This document shows, one piece after another, positions 55,162 through 63,917 of a DNA stretch of 64,000 nucleotides; positions within the stretch are counted from its first letter, which is position 1; every line of letters starts with the position of its first letter. Source of the stretch: Tidjanibacter sp. GTDB lineage: Bacteria > Bacteroidota > Bacteroidia > Bacteroidales > Rikenellaceae. The position numbers and the translations under genes were made by a program. The DNA lies in contig JAFQNC010000009.1 in the NCBI GenBank assembly GCA_017396085.1, positions 1 to 64,000 of the forward strand, read 5' to 3'. The notes beneath the pieces were generated by a model. It worked only from the letters and a program-made list of their open reading frames with translations. It made no database searches and was not told where the DNA came from.

Positions 55162-55842
55162 CTACTGCAAACGGCAGTCGATAGGCAGGATGTAGCGCAC
55201 CCTCACCACAGCATCACGCTGACGACCGGGGGTCCACTTGGGCGATTTCATCAGCACGCGGCGAACCTCGTCCTCGTACACACGGTCGGGCGACTGCAAG
55301 AACTCAATGCTCGACAAGCGGCCGTCTTTCTCAATCACGAACTGAACAACCACCTTACCCTGAATACCGTTCTCGGCAGCAATTGCGGGAATCTTGAACT
55401 CCTGTGCAACCCACATACGGAAGGTGTTCAGGTCGCCACCCATAAACGAAGGCATCACCTCTACCTTAATAAATGCAGCCTCCTCAACAATCTCCTCGGG
55501 AGCAACCTCAATCTCCTCCACAACGATTTCCTCCTCGGTGAACTCGGCGAAGTCAAACTCGGTCTCAATCTTGGTGTCGTTCTTCACAACCTTGATGAAG
55601 TCGCTAATGAGCTGCACGGCCTGCTTAACGGGAGCCTGAGTTTTGGGCTCCTCGGGCTTGGTGATGTCCACAAGGTCCATCTCTACCTCGGGTCCGCTAA
55701 CCTCGATAATCTCGATACTCTTCTTCGACTGGCCAAGGCTGAAAGCAACCACACAAAGGGCCAATGCAAAGATTAAACCAATCTCCAAGAAGATACCCTT
55801 CTTGTTCTGAAGGTCTACATTAGGGTTCTTTTTTACTTCCAT
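55162..55842 (-). CDS. tonB: TonB-family energy transducer
   Basis: The protein has one N-terminal membrane helix (GIFLEIGLIFALALCVVAFS) with the cytoplasmic side basic, a long acidic, valine/glutamate-rich periplasmic linker (EEEIVVEEIEVAPEEIVEEA), and a C-terminal TonB domain (AAENGIQGKVVVQFVIEKDG, then DEVRRVLMKSPKWTPGRQRD). It transmits the proton motive force to outer-membrane receptors such as SusC. No exbB/exbD neighbours are present. It is one of several TonB paralogues usual in Bacteroidetes, and which receptors it serves is unknown. Confidence 0.9.
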   Translation of the reverse strand: MEVKKNPNVDLQNKKGIFLEIGLIFALALCVVAFSLGQSKKSIEIIEVSGPEVEMDLVDITKPEEPKTQAPVKQAVQLISDFIKVVKNDTKIETEFDFAEFTEEEIVVEEIEVAPEEIVEEAAFIKVEVMPSFMGGDLNTFRMWVAQEFKIPAIAAENGIQGKVVVQFVIEKDGRLSSIEFLQSPDRVYEDEVRRVLMKSPKWTPGRQRDAVVRVRYILPIDCRLQ

Positions 55843-55926
55843 TATTTTAATGTATTTAATTGTTTATCAAACCATTGCGCCGAGCCAAAGGCACAAAATC
55901 GCCCCTTTAACCCAATTTTGTACCTA

Positions 55927-55934
55927 CAAATATA
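55927..55934 (-). promoter_or_regulatory. Predicted tonB promoter (-7 box)
   Basis: Minus-strand TATATTTG matches the -7 consensus about 85 bases upstream of the tonB start codon. Confidence 0.45.
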
Positions 55935-55989
55935 TGAAGAAAAAACGAAATAAAAGTGATTTCTCTCTTTTTATTCAAAAAAATTCGCT

Positions 55990-55997
55990 TATCTTTG
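55990..55997 (+). promoter_or_regulatory. Predicted tRNA-Ala promoter (-7 box)
   Basis: TATCTTTG lies 10 bases before the first base of tRNA-Ala. Confidence 0.55.
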
Positions 55998-56007
55998 CAT
56001 CGCAGAT

Positions 56008-56073
<66 letters not shown>

Positions 56074-56081
<8 letters not shown>

Positions 56082-56132
56082 CAAAACAAGGCGACCGAAT
56101 ACCTCGGTCGCTTTTTTTGTTTTGTGGAGAAT
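56074..56132 (+). terminator. Terminator of tRNA-Ala within a larger inverted repeat
   Basis: A stem GCGACCGA / TCGGTCGC with a 5-base loop is followed by seven T. It is nested in a wider inverted repeat: the last tRNA bases plus flank (ATTCTCCACAAAAC, 56074-56087) reappear reverse-complemented at 56119-56132. Confidence 0.8.
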
Positions 56133-56365
56133 CGTGTGTTACCCACAGCAAACCACTTTTTACGGCTGTCCGAAGTTCCCGATTTAAGAATGGTGTATAA
56201 TTCCTTAATCAGCCCCTCTGTTAGTCGTTCTTCGGCTCTGTCAATAATAAGGTCTATTCAGCAGAAGTGGTTGGTGGTCTCAACAATGTCATCCACACAA
56301 ATACTCTTACCCTCTATGCCGATGGTGTTCGTTTCAAAAATATAGCGAGTCTGGTCGTGAGTGAG
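56133..56365 (-). pseudogene. Decayed fragment of a Fic-family protein gene
   Basis: Read on the minus strand, the frame gives LTHDQTRYIFETNTI, then VDDIVETTNHFC, a TGA, IDLIIDRAEERLTEG, then LIKELYTILKSGTSDSRKKW followed by FAVG. These phrases are characteristic of the N-terminal half of Fic (AMP-transferase) proteins. The catalytic HPFxxGNGR motif is absent, because the fragment ends at the tRNA-Ala inverted repeat, and it carries an in-frame TGA (56258-56260). It has no intact start. It is best read as the remnant of a gene cut off at its 3' end by an insertion or deletion at the tRNA. Confidence 0.7.
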
Positions 56366-56650
56366 GAGTGGAGAGAAAAGGCATAACCCTCGACTTCTTT
56401 CTCTTCCTTTCGGGCAAGACCGCATCTTTGGGAATACTCCAACTTTTACCCACAAGCAGCCCCTTCAATCTTACCTACGGCACAATAGTTTCGTGCAGTG
56501 CGTTCCGAAATACCAAACTTTTTGGCAAATTTTGCAACAGATATATACCTCATAAAACTCTCTATCGGCAAGTTTCACTTTCAAATCTGCTGCAAATACG
56601 GTTATTTCTTGCCGATATCGGCAACTTACACAAAAGACAAATGTTGTTAT
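56366..56650. other. Non-coding region between Fic remnant and tracrRNA
   Basis: Only short open frames without family likeness are visible here. Its 3' neighbour is the tracrRNA terminator. Confidence 0.4.
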
Positions 56651-56740
56651 TACAAAACAAAAAGCCCTCACCGAAGCGAGGGCGTAGGTACAATGACCTT
56701 CGGCATATAGCCTTATTGTGGTAAGATGTAGAAACTCTTA
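56651..56740 (-). ncRNA. Predicted tracrRNA of the type II-C CRISPR system
   Basis: On the minus strand, GTTTCTACATC and ACCACAA form an anti-repeat that can pair with the first 23 bases of the CRISPR repeat, apart from a two-base internal mismatch (56713-56735). It is followed by a nexus hairpin (GGCTATATGCC), then an intrinsic terminator with stem GCCCTCGC..GTGAGGGC and TTTTTG (56658-56683). The layout of anti-repeat, AAGGCTATATGCCG nexus and GC-rich terminator is that of II-C tracrRNAs. It is transcribed away from cas9. The pairing shows that crRNAs come from the plus strand of the array. Confidence 0.88.
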
Positions 56741-56745
56741 CAGCA

Positions 56746-56777
56746 CAAAGATAGAGATTCTCTAACTAAATTTCAAA
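56746..56777 (-). promoter_or_regulatory. Predicted tracrRNA promoter
   Basis: On the minus strand the -7 box TATCTTTG (56746-56753) is preceded by TTTG (56774-56777) at 20 bases, the Bacteroidetes -33/-7 spacing. Start of transcription is predicted near 56740, just before the anti-repeat. Confidence 0.65.
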
Positions 56778-56785
56778 TTATTTTG

Positions 56786-56793
56786 TAACTTTG
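56786..56793 (+). promoter_or_regulatory. Predicted cas9 promoter (-7 box)
   Basis: TAACTTTG fits the -7 consensus 27 bases before the cas9 ATG. Together with the tracrRNA promoter it forms a compact divergent control region. Confidence 0.55.
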
Positions 56794-56819
56794 TTTGCGT
56801 AACTAATCCCCTTGCTACT

Positions 56820-59800
56820 ATGACCAAAATTTTAGGACTCGACTTGGGTACCAACTCCATTGGTTGGGCACTCACGGAACAAACCAATGATACTTTTACT
56901 CTCCTTGACAAAGGTGTGGATATTTCCCAAGAAGGAGTTAATCGCACCAAGTCGGGCGAAGAACCGATGGTGAAGAACCGCACCGATGCTCGTGCCCTAC
57001 GCCGCCATTATTTTCGCCGCAGACTACGCAAAATCGAGTTGCTGAAAGTGTTGGTCGAAAACGATATGTGCCCCTATCTTTCTCCAGAAGAGTTGAAGGG
57101 ATGGCGGTATGAGAAACACTATCCCACAAGCGAGGAGTTTTTGGCCTGGCAGCGCACGGATGACAACGCCAACAAAAACCCCTACCACGACCGCCACATC
57201 GCTCTTACCGAGGAACTCGACTTGACCATTAGGGCGAATCGCCATCTGCTCGGTCGTGCGCTCTATCATTTGGCACAGCGCCGCGGTTTTTTGTCCAACC
57301 GCAAAGACCAATCTTCAGACGATGATGGCAAGGTTAAGGGAGGCATTAGTGAACTTACAAAAGATATGGAGAAGGCGGGATGTGAATACCTTGGCGATTA
57401 CTTCTACCATCTTTACCATAGTGGGGACAATATTCGTGCTCGCTATACTGGGCGCAAAGAACACTATTTGGTAGAGTTTGATGCAATATGTCAGAAGCAG
57501 CGACTTTCCGAAGAGTTGAAAAAAGCTTTGTATCGTGCCATATTCTTCCAGCGCCCACTCAAGTCGCAGAAGGGGTTGGTCGGTGGTTGTACCTTCGAAA
57601 AGGGTAAGACCCGTTGTCCCATTTCGCATCCTCGATTTGAGGAGTTTAGAATGTGGTCATTCATCAATAACATCAAGGTAAAAACCCCTTATGGCGAAGA
57701 ACTGAGGGAACTTTTGCCAGAAGAAGTGCAACTGATAGAGCCTCTCTTCTACCGCAAAACCAAGGAGCATTTTGATTTTGAGGATATTGCCAAGAAGATT
57801 TCTGGTGGCAAGAAGGGAAGTTACGCACACATATCAGATAAGATGGATGCGGCCTATAAGTTCAACATCAAAATGTCGCACACAGTATCGGGCAGTCCGG
57901 TTACCGCCTCTTTGCGCAGCATTTTTGGAGAGGATTGGCTCTCGACAATATGTAGCCTCTATATAAAAGGGGATAATAAGACCCCAGAGCAAATAGTAAA
58001 TGATGTATGGCACGTTTTGTTTTCGTTTGATGACGAAGACAAGTTGAGCGAGTGGGCAAAAACCAATCTACAATTAACCGAGGAGCAGGCCAAAGACTTT
58101 GTGAAGATTCCCATCAAGCAAGGCTATGCTTCATTGAGCCTTTGTGCTATCAATAGGATATTACCTTGGTTGCGGGAGGGTTACCGCTATGACGAGGCGG
58201 TATTTCTTGCCAATCTGGACAAAGTCGTTCCTTCCGAAGTGTGGAGTAATCCCATCAAACGCAGTCAGATTGTGAAGAGGGTGGCAGAGGCGGTTGCAAA
58301 CTTTGCCTCCACGAAGGCGGGTGAAACCAAAGAAGATGCCATCTACTCTACCCTGCTGGATTGTGGTCTCTATGGTGATGAACTGAGGATGGATAGGCTC
58401 TATCACCCCTCAAAGGTTGAGTCGTATAAAGATGTACTGCCCAATGCCGATGGGCTCGTTTTGCTGGGCTCGCCTCGCACCTCATCGGTGCGTAATCCTA
58501 TGGCTATGCGTGCTCTGTTCCGCCTGCGCGCATTGGTCAATCAGTTGCTCAAAGAGGGAAAAATTGACACCAAGACCAAGATAAATATAGAGTTTGCTCG
58601 TGGTCTGAATGATGCCAATATGCGTGCCGCCATTGAGCGCTATCAACGCGAGAATGAGAAGTTGCACCAAGGCTATGCAGAGGAGGTTCGCAAGCAATAT
58701 AAAGCCGAAACGGGTGCAGACATAGAGCCGAGTGAGGATGACATCTTGAAATATCAGTTGTGGGTTGAACAGAAAACAATCTGCCTCTATACGGGTGAGT
58801 CAATTGCCATCTCGGAGTTTATTGGTGCAGCACCCAAATACGACATTGAGCACACGGTGCCTCGTTCGCGTGGTGGCGACAATTCGCAGGCGAATAAAAC
58901 CTTATGCCAGAGCGATTTCAATCGCCGTATCAAATGCGAAAAATTACCCAGTGAACTCTCTTCCCACGCCGAGGTGATGGCTCGCATAGAGTCTCTCGGT
59001 TGGGATAAAGAAATAGAGAAATTGGAGAAGCAGATTGAGGGATGTACGCGCTCGGTTAAGAGTGCTACCACAAAGGAGGCAAAAGACAAAGCCATCCAAA
59101 ATCGCCACTACTATCGTATGAGACTCAACTATCTGCACGATAAACTCCAGCGCTTCAAAATGACCGAGGTACCCGATGGGTTCAGCAAACGTCAGGGGGT
59201 GGATATTGGCATCATTGGTAAGTATGCCAAAATGTACCTCGAAACTGTATTTGATAGGGTGTTTACTGTTAAGGGTGCAACCACTGCAGACTTCCGCAAG
59301 ATGTGGGGATTGCAGGAGGAGTACACCAAGAAAGAGCGCACAAATCACGTTCACCACTGCATTGATGCCATAACTATTGCTTGTATTGATGCTGGCACCT
59401 ACGCCAAGTGGGCGCAATTTCAGCGAGATACTGAGCGTTACTATTGGCACCGCGACCTGCGCCCCGTTGTGGAGAAGCCGTGGCCTACTTTCACCGAGGA
59501 TGTGAAAGCTGTGGCAGATGAGTTGCTCATCTCGCACCACACAGCCAACAATCTTCCCAAACACAGCAAAAAGGCTATGCGTGTAAGAGGTCGCATACAA
59601 CGCAACGAGGCAGGCAAAATTAAATATATACAAGGCGACACCGCTCGCGGAGTGTTGCACCAGCAGACTTTCTATGGCGCAATCAAACGCAACGAAGAAA
59701 TTAAGTATGTAGTTCGCAAAGAATTGTCGGCCTTGAAGGATGAAAAGGAGGTGGATAGAATTGTTGATGATGCTGTGCGCGAATGTGTCAAGGTGGCCAT

Positions 59801-60458
59801 TGCTGCCGAAGGATTCAAGGAGGCAATGAGTAAGCCTATCCTATTTAATGCCTCGAAGGGTGTATATATTAAAAAGGTAAGGATTTATGCTTCGAGTGTC
59901 ACCTCGCCCATACACCTCAAGCCCCATCGCGACCTCTCGCGCCACGAACACAAACAACACTACCACGTTGCCAACGATAGCAACTATTGTATGGCAATCT
60001 ACGAAGGCGAGGTAAAGGGCAAGACCAAGCGCACTTTTGAGTTGGTCAACAACCTCGATGCGGCTCTCTTCTACAATGACAAGAGCCCCAACGAGAGCCT
60101 CGTGCCTCAAATTAAGGATGGCCTACCCCTGAAATATATCCTCCGCGCGGGTACTATGGTGCTCTTCTACGAAACCTCTCCCGAGGAGTTCTATGAGTGC
60201 ACCAAAGCCGACCTTGTGAAGAGGTTGTATAAGGTGACGGGAATGGCGGCTGACGGTCGAGTTAAATTTACATACCACCAAGAAGCTCGAGATGATAAAT
60301 CTATAAGTGCTGAATGTGGTATGGGAATTTCTCAAATTAACTTAATGACTCCTGTTGCTCGTTTACGATTAAGTATTGGAAATATGAATATGATTGTCGA
60401 GGGATATGATTTCGAACTGACAGTAACGGGCGAGATTAAGTTCAAACATAAATTCTAA
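56820..60458 (+). CDS. cas9: CRISPR-associated endonuclease Cas9, type II-C
   Basis: Cas9 cuts DNA matching a crRNA with tracrRNA as cofactor. RuvC-I is ILGLDLGTNSIGW (D8), the arginine-rich bridge helix is ARALRRHYFRRRLRKIELL, RuvC-II is KINIEFARGLND (E591), the HNH domain has YDIEHTVPRSRGGDN (H678) and RuvC-III has HVHHCIDAITIA (D849). The 1212-residue size, and the operon cas9-cas1-cas2 without csn2 or cas4, place it in subtype II-C. All catalytic residues are intact, so it should be active. The C-terminal PAM-interacting domain is present, but the PAM cannot be read from it. cas1 begins 5 bases after the stop. Confidence 0.97.
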   Translation: MTKILGLDLGTNSIGWALTEQTNDTFTLLDKGVDISQEGVNRTKSGEEPMVKNRTDARALRRHYFRRRLRKIELLKVLVENDMCPYLSPEELKGWRYEKHYPTSEEFLAWQRTDDNANKNPYHDRHIALTEELDLTIRANRHLLGRALYHLAQRRGFLSNRKDQSSDDDGKVKGGISELTKDMEKAGCEYLGDYFYHLYHSGDNIRARYTGRKEHYLVEFDAICQKQRLSEELKKALYRAIFFQRPLKSQKGLVGGCTFEKGKTRCPISHPRFEEFRMWSFINNIKVKTPYGEELRELLPEEVQLIEPLFYRKTKEHFDFEDIAKKISGGKKGSYAHISDKMDAAYKFNIKMSHTVSGSPVTASLRSIFGEDWLSTICSLYIKGDNKTPEQIVNDVWHVLFSFDDEDKLSEWAKTNLQLTEEQAKDFVKIPIKQGYASLSLCAINRILPWLREGYRYDEAVFLANLDKVVPSEVWSNPIKRSQIVKRVAEAVANFASTKAGETKEDAIYSTLLDCGLYGDELRMDRLYHPSKVESYKDVLPNADGLVLLGSPRTSSVRNPMAMRALFRLRALVNQLLKEGKIDTKTKINIEFARGLNDANMRAAIERYQRENEKLHQGYAEEVRKQYKAETGADIEPSEDDILKYQLWVEQKTICLYTGESIAISEFIGAAPKYDIEHTVPRSRGGDNSQANKTLCQSDFNRRIKCEKLPSELSSHAEVMARIESLGWDKEIEKLEKQIEGCTRSVKSATTKEAKDKAIQNRHYYRMRLNYLHDKLQRFKMTEVPDGFSKRQGVDIGIIGKYAKMYLETVFDRVFTVKGATTADFRKMWGLQEEYTKKERTNHVHHCIDAITIACIDAGTYAKWAQFQRDTERYYWHRDLRPVVEKPWPTFTEDVKAVADELLISHHTANNLPKHSKKAMRVRGRIQRNEAGKIKYIQGDTARGVLHQQTFYGAIKRNEEIKYVVRKELSALKDEKEVDRIVDDAVRECVKVAIAAEGFKEAMSKPILFNASKGVYIKKVRIYASSVTSPIHLKPHRDLSRHEHKQHYHVANDSNYCMAIYEGEVKGKTKRTFELVNNLDAALFYNDKSPNESLVPQIKDGLPLKYILRAGTMVLFYETSPEEFYECTKADLVKRLYKVTGMAADGRVKFTYHQEARDDKSISAECGMGISQINLMTPVARLRLSIGNMNMIVEGYDFELTVTGEIKFKHKF

Positions 60459-60463
60459 TCGCT

Positions 60464-61351
60464 ATGCTCAAAATAACTCTTTTCTTCTCCACGCCCCTTG
60501 ATTTGAGCCTGAGGAACAACCAACTCGTTGTCTCTACCCGACAAATGCCCGAGGTGAAAAATAGTGTCCCCATTGAGGACATCGGTTTTGTCATGCTTGA
60601 GAATCAGCAGATTAACATCACACTGCCATTACTCAATGCCCTCTCGGACAACAACGCAGCGGTAGTCATCTGTGGCGACAATTTTATGCCCAGTGCAATG
60701 CTCCTCAATCTCGATAGCAACACCACACAGGGCGAGGTATATAGGTCGCAAATCGAAGCGAGCGAGCCCCTCAAAAAGGGACTATGGAAGCAGGTTGTGG
60801 AAGCAAAAATACGCAATCAAGCAGCCCTACTCAACAAGTTGGACAAGGATGGTGACAAACTAAAACCATACTATTCAAATGTAAAAAGTGGCGATAGCGA
60901 CAATCGCGAGGGCATTGCCGCCAAAGTCTATTGGAACGAGCTCTTTGGCGAGGATTTCATCCGCTCACGCGAAGGCTCTTCGCCCAACAATTTGCTCAAC
61001 TATGGCTACACTCTGTTGCGTGCAGCTGTGGCCCGTGCACTGATGGGCTCGGGATTGTTCCCTGCTTTCGGAATTTTCCACCGCAATCGCTACAATGCCT
61101 TCCCTTTGGCGGATGACATTATGGAGCCCTACCGCCCATTTGTGGATGAGATAGTCTTCGACCTCTACGCAAATGGAGAACGAGAACTTACCAAGCAGGT
61201 GAAAGCCGACCTCATACACCTGCTCTATACCGACACCCGCTTTGGCAAACTTTTGCGCCCACTGGAAGTGGGGCTTACTTTTACAACGGCCTCACTTGCA
61301 AAGTGTTTTGCGGGAGAAGTGAAAAAGTTGTCATACCCACTACTGGAGTAG
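60464..61351 (+). CDS. cas1: CRISPR-associated integrase Cas1, type II
   Basis: Cas1 with Cas2 inserts new spacers at the leader end of the array. The 295-residue sequence has the type II Cas1 form (DIGFVMLENQQINITLPLLN, CGDNFMPSAMLLNLDSNT) and the helical catalytic domain with a metal-binding glutamate in DNREGIAAKVYW, histidine in FGIFHRNRYNAFPLADDIME and following acidic residues (YRPFVDEIVFD). It is intact and tightly coupled to cas9 (5 bases) and cas2 (3 bases). Confidence 0.95.
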   Translation: MLKITLFFSTPLDLSLRNNQLVVSTRQMPEVKNSVPIEDIGFVMLENQQINITLPLLNALSDNNAAVVICGDNFMPSAMLLNLDSNTTQGEVYRSQIEASEPLKKGLWKQVVEAKIRNQAALLNKLDKDGDKLKPYYSNVKSGDSDNREGIAAKVYWNELFGEDFIRSREGSSPNNLLNYGYTLLRAAVARALMGSGLFPAFGIFHRNRYNAFPLADDIMEPYRPFVDEIVFDLYANGERELTKQVKADLIHLLYTDTRFGKLLRPLEVGLTFTTASLAKCFAGEVKKLSYPLLE

Positions 61352-61354
61352 ATT

Positions 61355-61693
61355 ATGTCTGACATTCGCCTAAATGCTTATCATATTATGTGGTTGTTTG
61401 TATTTTTCGACCTGCCAACCAACACGAAAAAGGAACGCAAAGATGCCACCCAATTTCGCAAGGCATTGGAGAAAGATGGTTTTTCGATGATGCAATACTC
61501 GGTTTATGTACGCCACTGTCCATCGAGGGAAAATATGAATGTCCACATAGCCAGAGTAAGAGCCTCTATGCCACCATCGGGACAAATTAGTATTTTGAAC
61601 ATAACCGATAAGCAGTATGGCGAGATACAAAACTTTTGGGGAAAAGTTGAGCGAGCAAAACTCACAACACCCCAACAGTTGGAATTTTTTTAG
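61355..61693 (+). CDS. cas2: CRISPR-associated protein Cas2
   Basis: Cas2 is the structural partner of Cas1 in spacer acquisition. The 112-residue ferredoxin-like protein shows the first-strand motif MWLFVFFDLPTNTKKERKDA with the conserved aspartate, then GFSMMQYSVYVRHCPS and QISILNITDKQYG. It ends 124 bases before the first repeat, the intervening DNA being the array leader. Confidence 0.95.
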   Translation: MSDIRLNAYHIMWLFVFFDLPTNTKKERKDATQFRKALEKDGFSMMQYSVYVRHCPSRENMNVHIARVRASMPPSGQISILNITDKQYGEIQNFWGKVERAKLTTPQQLEFF

Positions 61694-61817
61694 TATATTT
61701 GCATTGGTAAGATAAAAAAATATTGCATCAAATCCACTTCGCAGGCAACCCGGAGCCCATTTTGTACGCCTCTGTACGGCCGTAACTTCTTGGGAATTAC
61801 CGAGTAAATCCACCGGC
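61694..61817 (+). promoter_or_regulatory. CRISPR leader
   Basis: The 124-base, AT-rich interval between cas2 and the first repeat begins with TATATTTG (61694-61701), a -7-like box. The far end of the array carries the decayed repeat, so this side is the leader and spacer-acquisition end. Confidence 0.65.
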
Positions 61818-62510
61818 GTTGTGGTTTGATGTAGAAACAATATAAGGAACAACTTTGCGTTGGTGCTCGCTGCATTGGGTATGGTTGTGGTTTGATGTAG
61901 AAACAATATAAGGAACAACCTTATCCCGTATTTTTGTATAATGGTGTTGTTGTGGTTTGATGTAGAAACAATATAAGGAACAACTATACAAAATAAAATG
62001 ACTAAATACATCAGTTGTGGTTTGATGTAGAAACAATATAAGGAACAACTGTTGCATTTTCGCTAATACAAAAACAACTGTTGTGGTTTGATGTAGAAAC
62101 AATATAAGGAACAACGTAATAGACCATTTGCACTCTGCCAACTCTGTTGTGGTTTGATGTAGAAACAATATAAGGAACAACGAGGAGGTCGGAATAGTAG
62201 CCCACAGATGTGTTGTGGTTTGATGTAGAAACAATATAAGGAACAACCGAAGTCTTGCAGGGTTTCGCCTATGGTGGTTGTGGTTTGATGTAGAAACAAT
62301 ATAAGGAACAACGGACGACAAACCAAAATCAAACAAACTGGAGTTGTGGTTTGATGTAGAAACAATATAAGGAACAACATCATAACGATTGCTAAAAGAA
62401 ACATCAGAGTTGTGGTTGGATGTAGAAACAATATAAGGAACAACGAGTCGGTATCGCCCCACCAAGCCTACGTAGTTGTGATTTGACGTAGAAACAATAC
62501 AAGGGTAAGA
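61818..62510 (+). CRISPR. Type II-C CRISPR array, 11 repeats and 10 spacers
   Basis: The 36-base repeat starts GTTGTGGTTTGATGTAGAAA and ends AATATAAGGAACAAC. Repeats start at 61818, 61884, 61949, 62014, 62080, 62146, 62212, 62277, 62343, 62409 and 62475. Spacers are 29 or 30 bases long and all different. Repeats 1-9 are identical, repeat 10 has one change (GGTTGGATG) and repeat 11 has several, as expected for the leader-distal end. The 5' half of the repeat pairs with the tracrRNA found upstream of cas9. Confidence 0.98.
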
Positions 62511-62640
62511 AAATTGTCCTGAGGGCTTATAGGGCCTAGAAGGCCCAATAGACATAGCAGGCCCAGAGGGCTCAGAGGGTTCAGAGGGCCCACAAGCCCC
62601 ACAAGCCCCACAAGACTCAGTCGTTCCAGCAGGCCCACAA
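62511..62640. repeat. GGGCC/CCCACAAG-rich simple-sequence region after the array
   Basis: Degenerate tandem units (AGGGCCTAGAAGGCCC-like, then CCCACAAG repeats) fill the gap between the last CRISPR repeat and the uxuA terminator. They resemble but do not match the AAGGGC-type repeats elsewhere. Confidence 0.55.
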
Positions 62641-62643
62641 ACA

Positions 62644-62683
62644 AAACACCCCGCTCGACCTTGAATGGTCGGGCGGGGTGTTG
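62644..62683 (-). terminator. Terminator of uxuA
   Basis: On the minus strand the stem ACACCCCGCCCGACC / GGTCGAGCGGGGTGT (one mismatch) is followed by TTTG, about 25 bases past the uxuA stop codon. Confidence 0.8.
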
Positions 62684-62708
62684 ATTACAATAGGGTTCTC
62701 ACTCTCTC

Positions 62709-63878
62709 CTATTTCTCCGGGTAGAGGGTGTGGGCGATACCCCACTCCAAGCCTCGCAGTTCGGCCAAGCCACGCAGGCGGCCATAGAGCGAGTAGCCGG
62801 GGTTCGATTTCTTATTCAGGTCATCGCACATCTGGTGGCCGTGGTCGGGGCGCACGGGGATGCTACGCTCATATTTCTGCTCAATCTCAAGCAGAGCCTT
62901 CATCATCTCGTACATCGGCACGTTGCCCTCCAAGTGGTTAGCCTCGTAGAAGTCGCCCAACTCGTTGCGCTGGGTACTACGCAGGTGGACAAAGCCGACC
63001 CTCTCGCCAAACTCCCTCATCATTGCAGGGCAGTCGTTGTCGCCACGCACACCAAACGAGCCTGTGCACAAGCACAAGCCATTTGACATATTGGGCACCG
63101 CAGCAATCAGTTTGCGGAAGTCCTCGGCGGTCGAGAGGATGCGGGGCAAGCCAAGAATTGAGTATGGGGGGTCATCGGGGTGGATAACCATCTGGCTGCC
63201 AACCTCATCGCACACGGGGCAAACCTCGCTCAGGAAGTAAACAAGGTTGGAGCGCAGTTTCTCGGCATCAATGTCGGCATAGCGGTTAAGTTCGGCACGG
63301 AATTGCTCCAAAGTAAAGCTCTCTTCCGAGCCGGGGAGGCCTGCAATCATATTGCGCACAAGGAGTTCCTTGTCGGCCTCGGTCATCTCCTCATAGCGAG
63401 CCTTAGCGCGTGCAATCTCCTCCTCGGTGTAGTCGGCCTCGGCACCCTCGCGGCACAAGATGAAGAGGTCAAAAGCCATAAAGGCGGCCTTCTCAAACCT
63501 CAACGCACGGCTACCATCGGGCAGCTCATAGAAGAGGTTGGTGCGGGTCCAGTCGAGCACGGGCATAAAGTTGTAGGTGATGCAGTGGATGCCACACTCG
63601 GCCAAGTTACGGATGCTCTGTTTGTAGTTGTCGATATACTTCTGGAAGTCGCCGGTCTGGGTTTTGATGTGCTCGTGAACGGGCACGCTCTCAACAACGC
63701 TCCAAGTGAGGCCCGCAGCCGAAATAATCTGCTGGCGTTTGCTAATCTCCTCCACGGTCCACACCTCGCCATTGGGCACGTGGTGCAGTGCGTGTACGAT
63801 GTCGGTGGCACCTGCCTGACAAATGTCGGCGAGGCTCACGGGGTCGTTGGGACCATACCAACGCCACGATTGTTTCAT
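62709..63878 (-). CDS. uxuA: Mannonate dehydratase
   Basis: UxuA removes water from D-mannonate to give 2-keto-3-deoxygluconate in glucuronate breakdown. Family signatures are [80 protein letters not shown] and VRPDHGHQM, including the metal-binding cysteine, histidine and aspartate residues. The start at 63878 (MKQSWRWYG) is the usual one; MYK at 63887 is possible. It follows an SDR oxidoreductase on the minus strand by about 40 bases, the common uxuA/mannonate-oxidoreductase pairing. Confidence 0.95.
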   Translation of the reverse strand: MKQSWRWYGPNDPVSLADICQAGATDIVHALHHVPNGEVWTVEEISKRQQIISAAGLTWSVVESVPVHEHIKTQTGDFQKYIDNYKQSIRNLAECGIHCITYNFMPVLDWTRTNLFYELPDGSRALRFEKAAFMAFDLFILCREGAEADYTEEEIARAKARYEEMTEADKELLVRNMIAGLPGSEESFTLEQFRAELNRYADIDAEKLRSNLVYFLSEVCPVCDEVGSQMVIHPDDPPYSILGLPRILSTAEDFRKLIAAVPNMSNGLCLCTGSFGVRGDNDCPAMMREFGERVGFVHLRSTQRNELGDFYEANHLEGNVPMYEMMKALLEIEQKYERSIPVRPDHGHQMCDDLNKKSNPGYSLYGRLRGLAELRGLEWGIAHTLYPEK

Positions 63879-63917
63879 TTTATACATAGTCGTATCGGTT
63901 TTTGAGGTTTGACAAAA

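Noticed and set aside
60464..61693. Possible extra type II genes (csn2 or cas4)
   Set aside because: Nothing lies between cas1 and cas2 or between cas2 and the leader; subtype II-C needs neither.
61797..62555. Minus-strand open frames with repeated VVPYIVSTSNHN units
   Set aside because: These are translations of the CRISPR repeats; the DNA is a repeat-spacer array and not a repeat protein.
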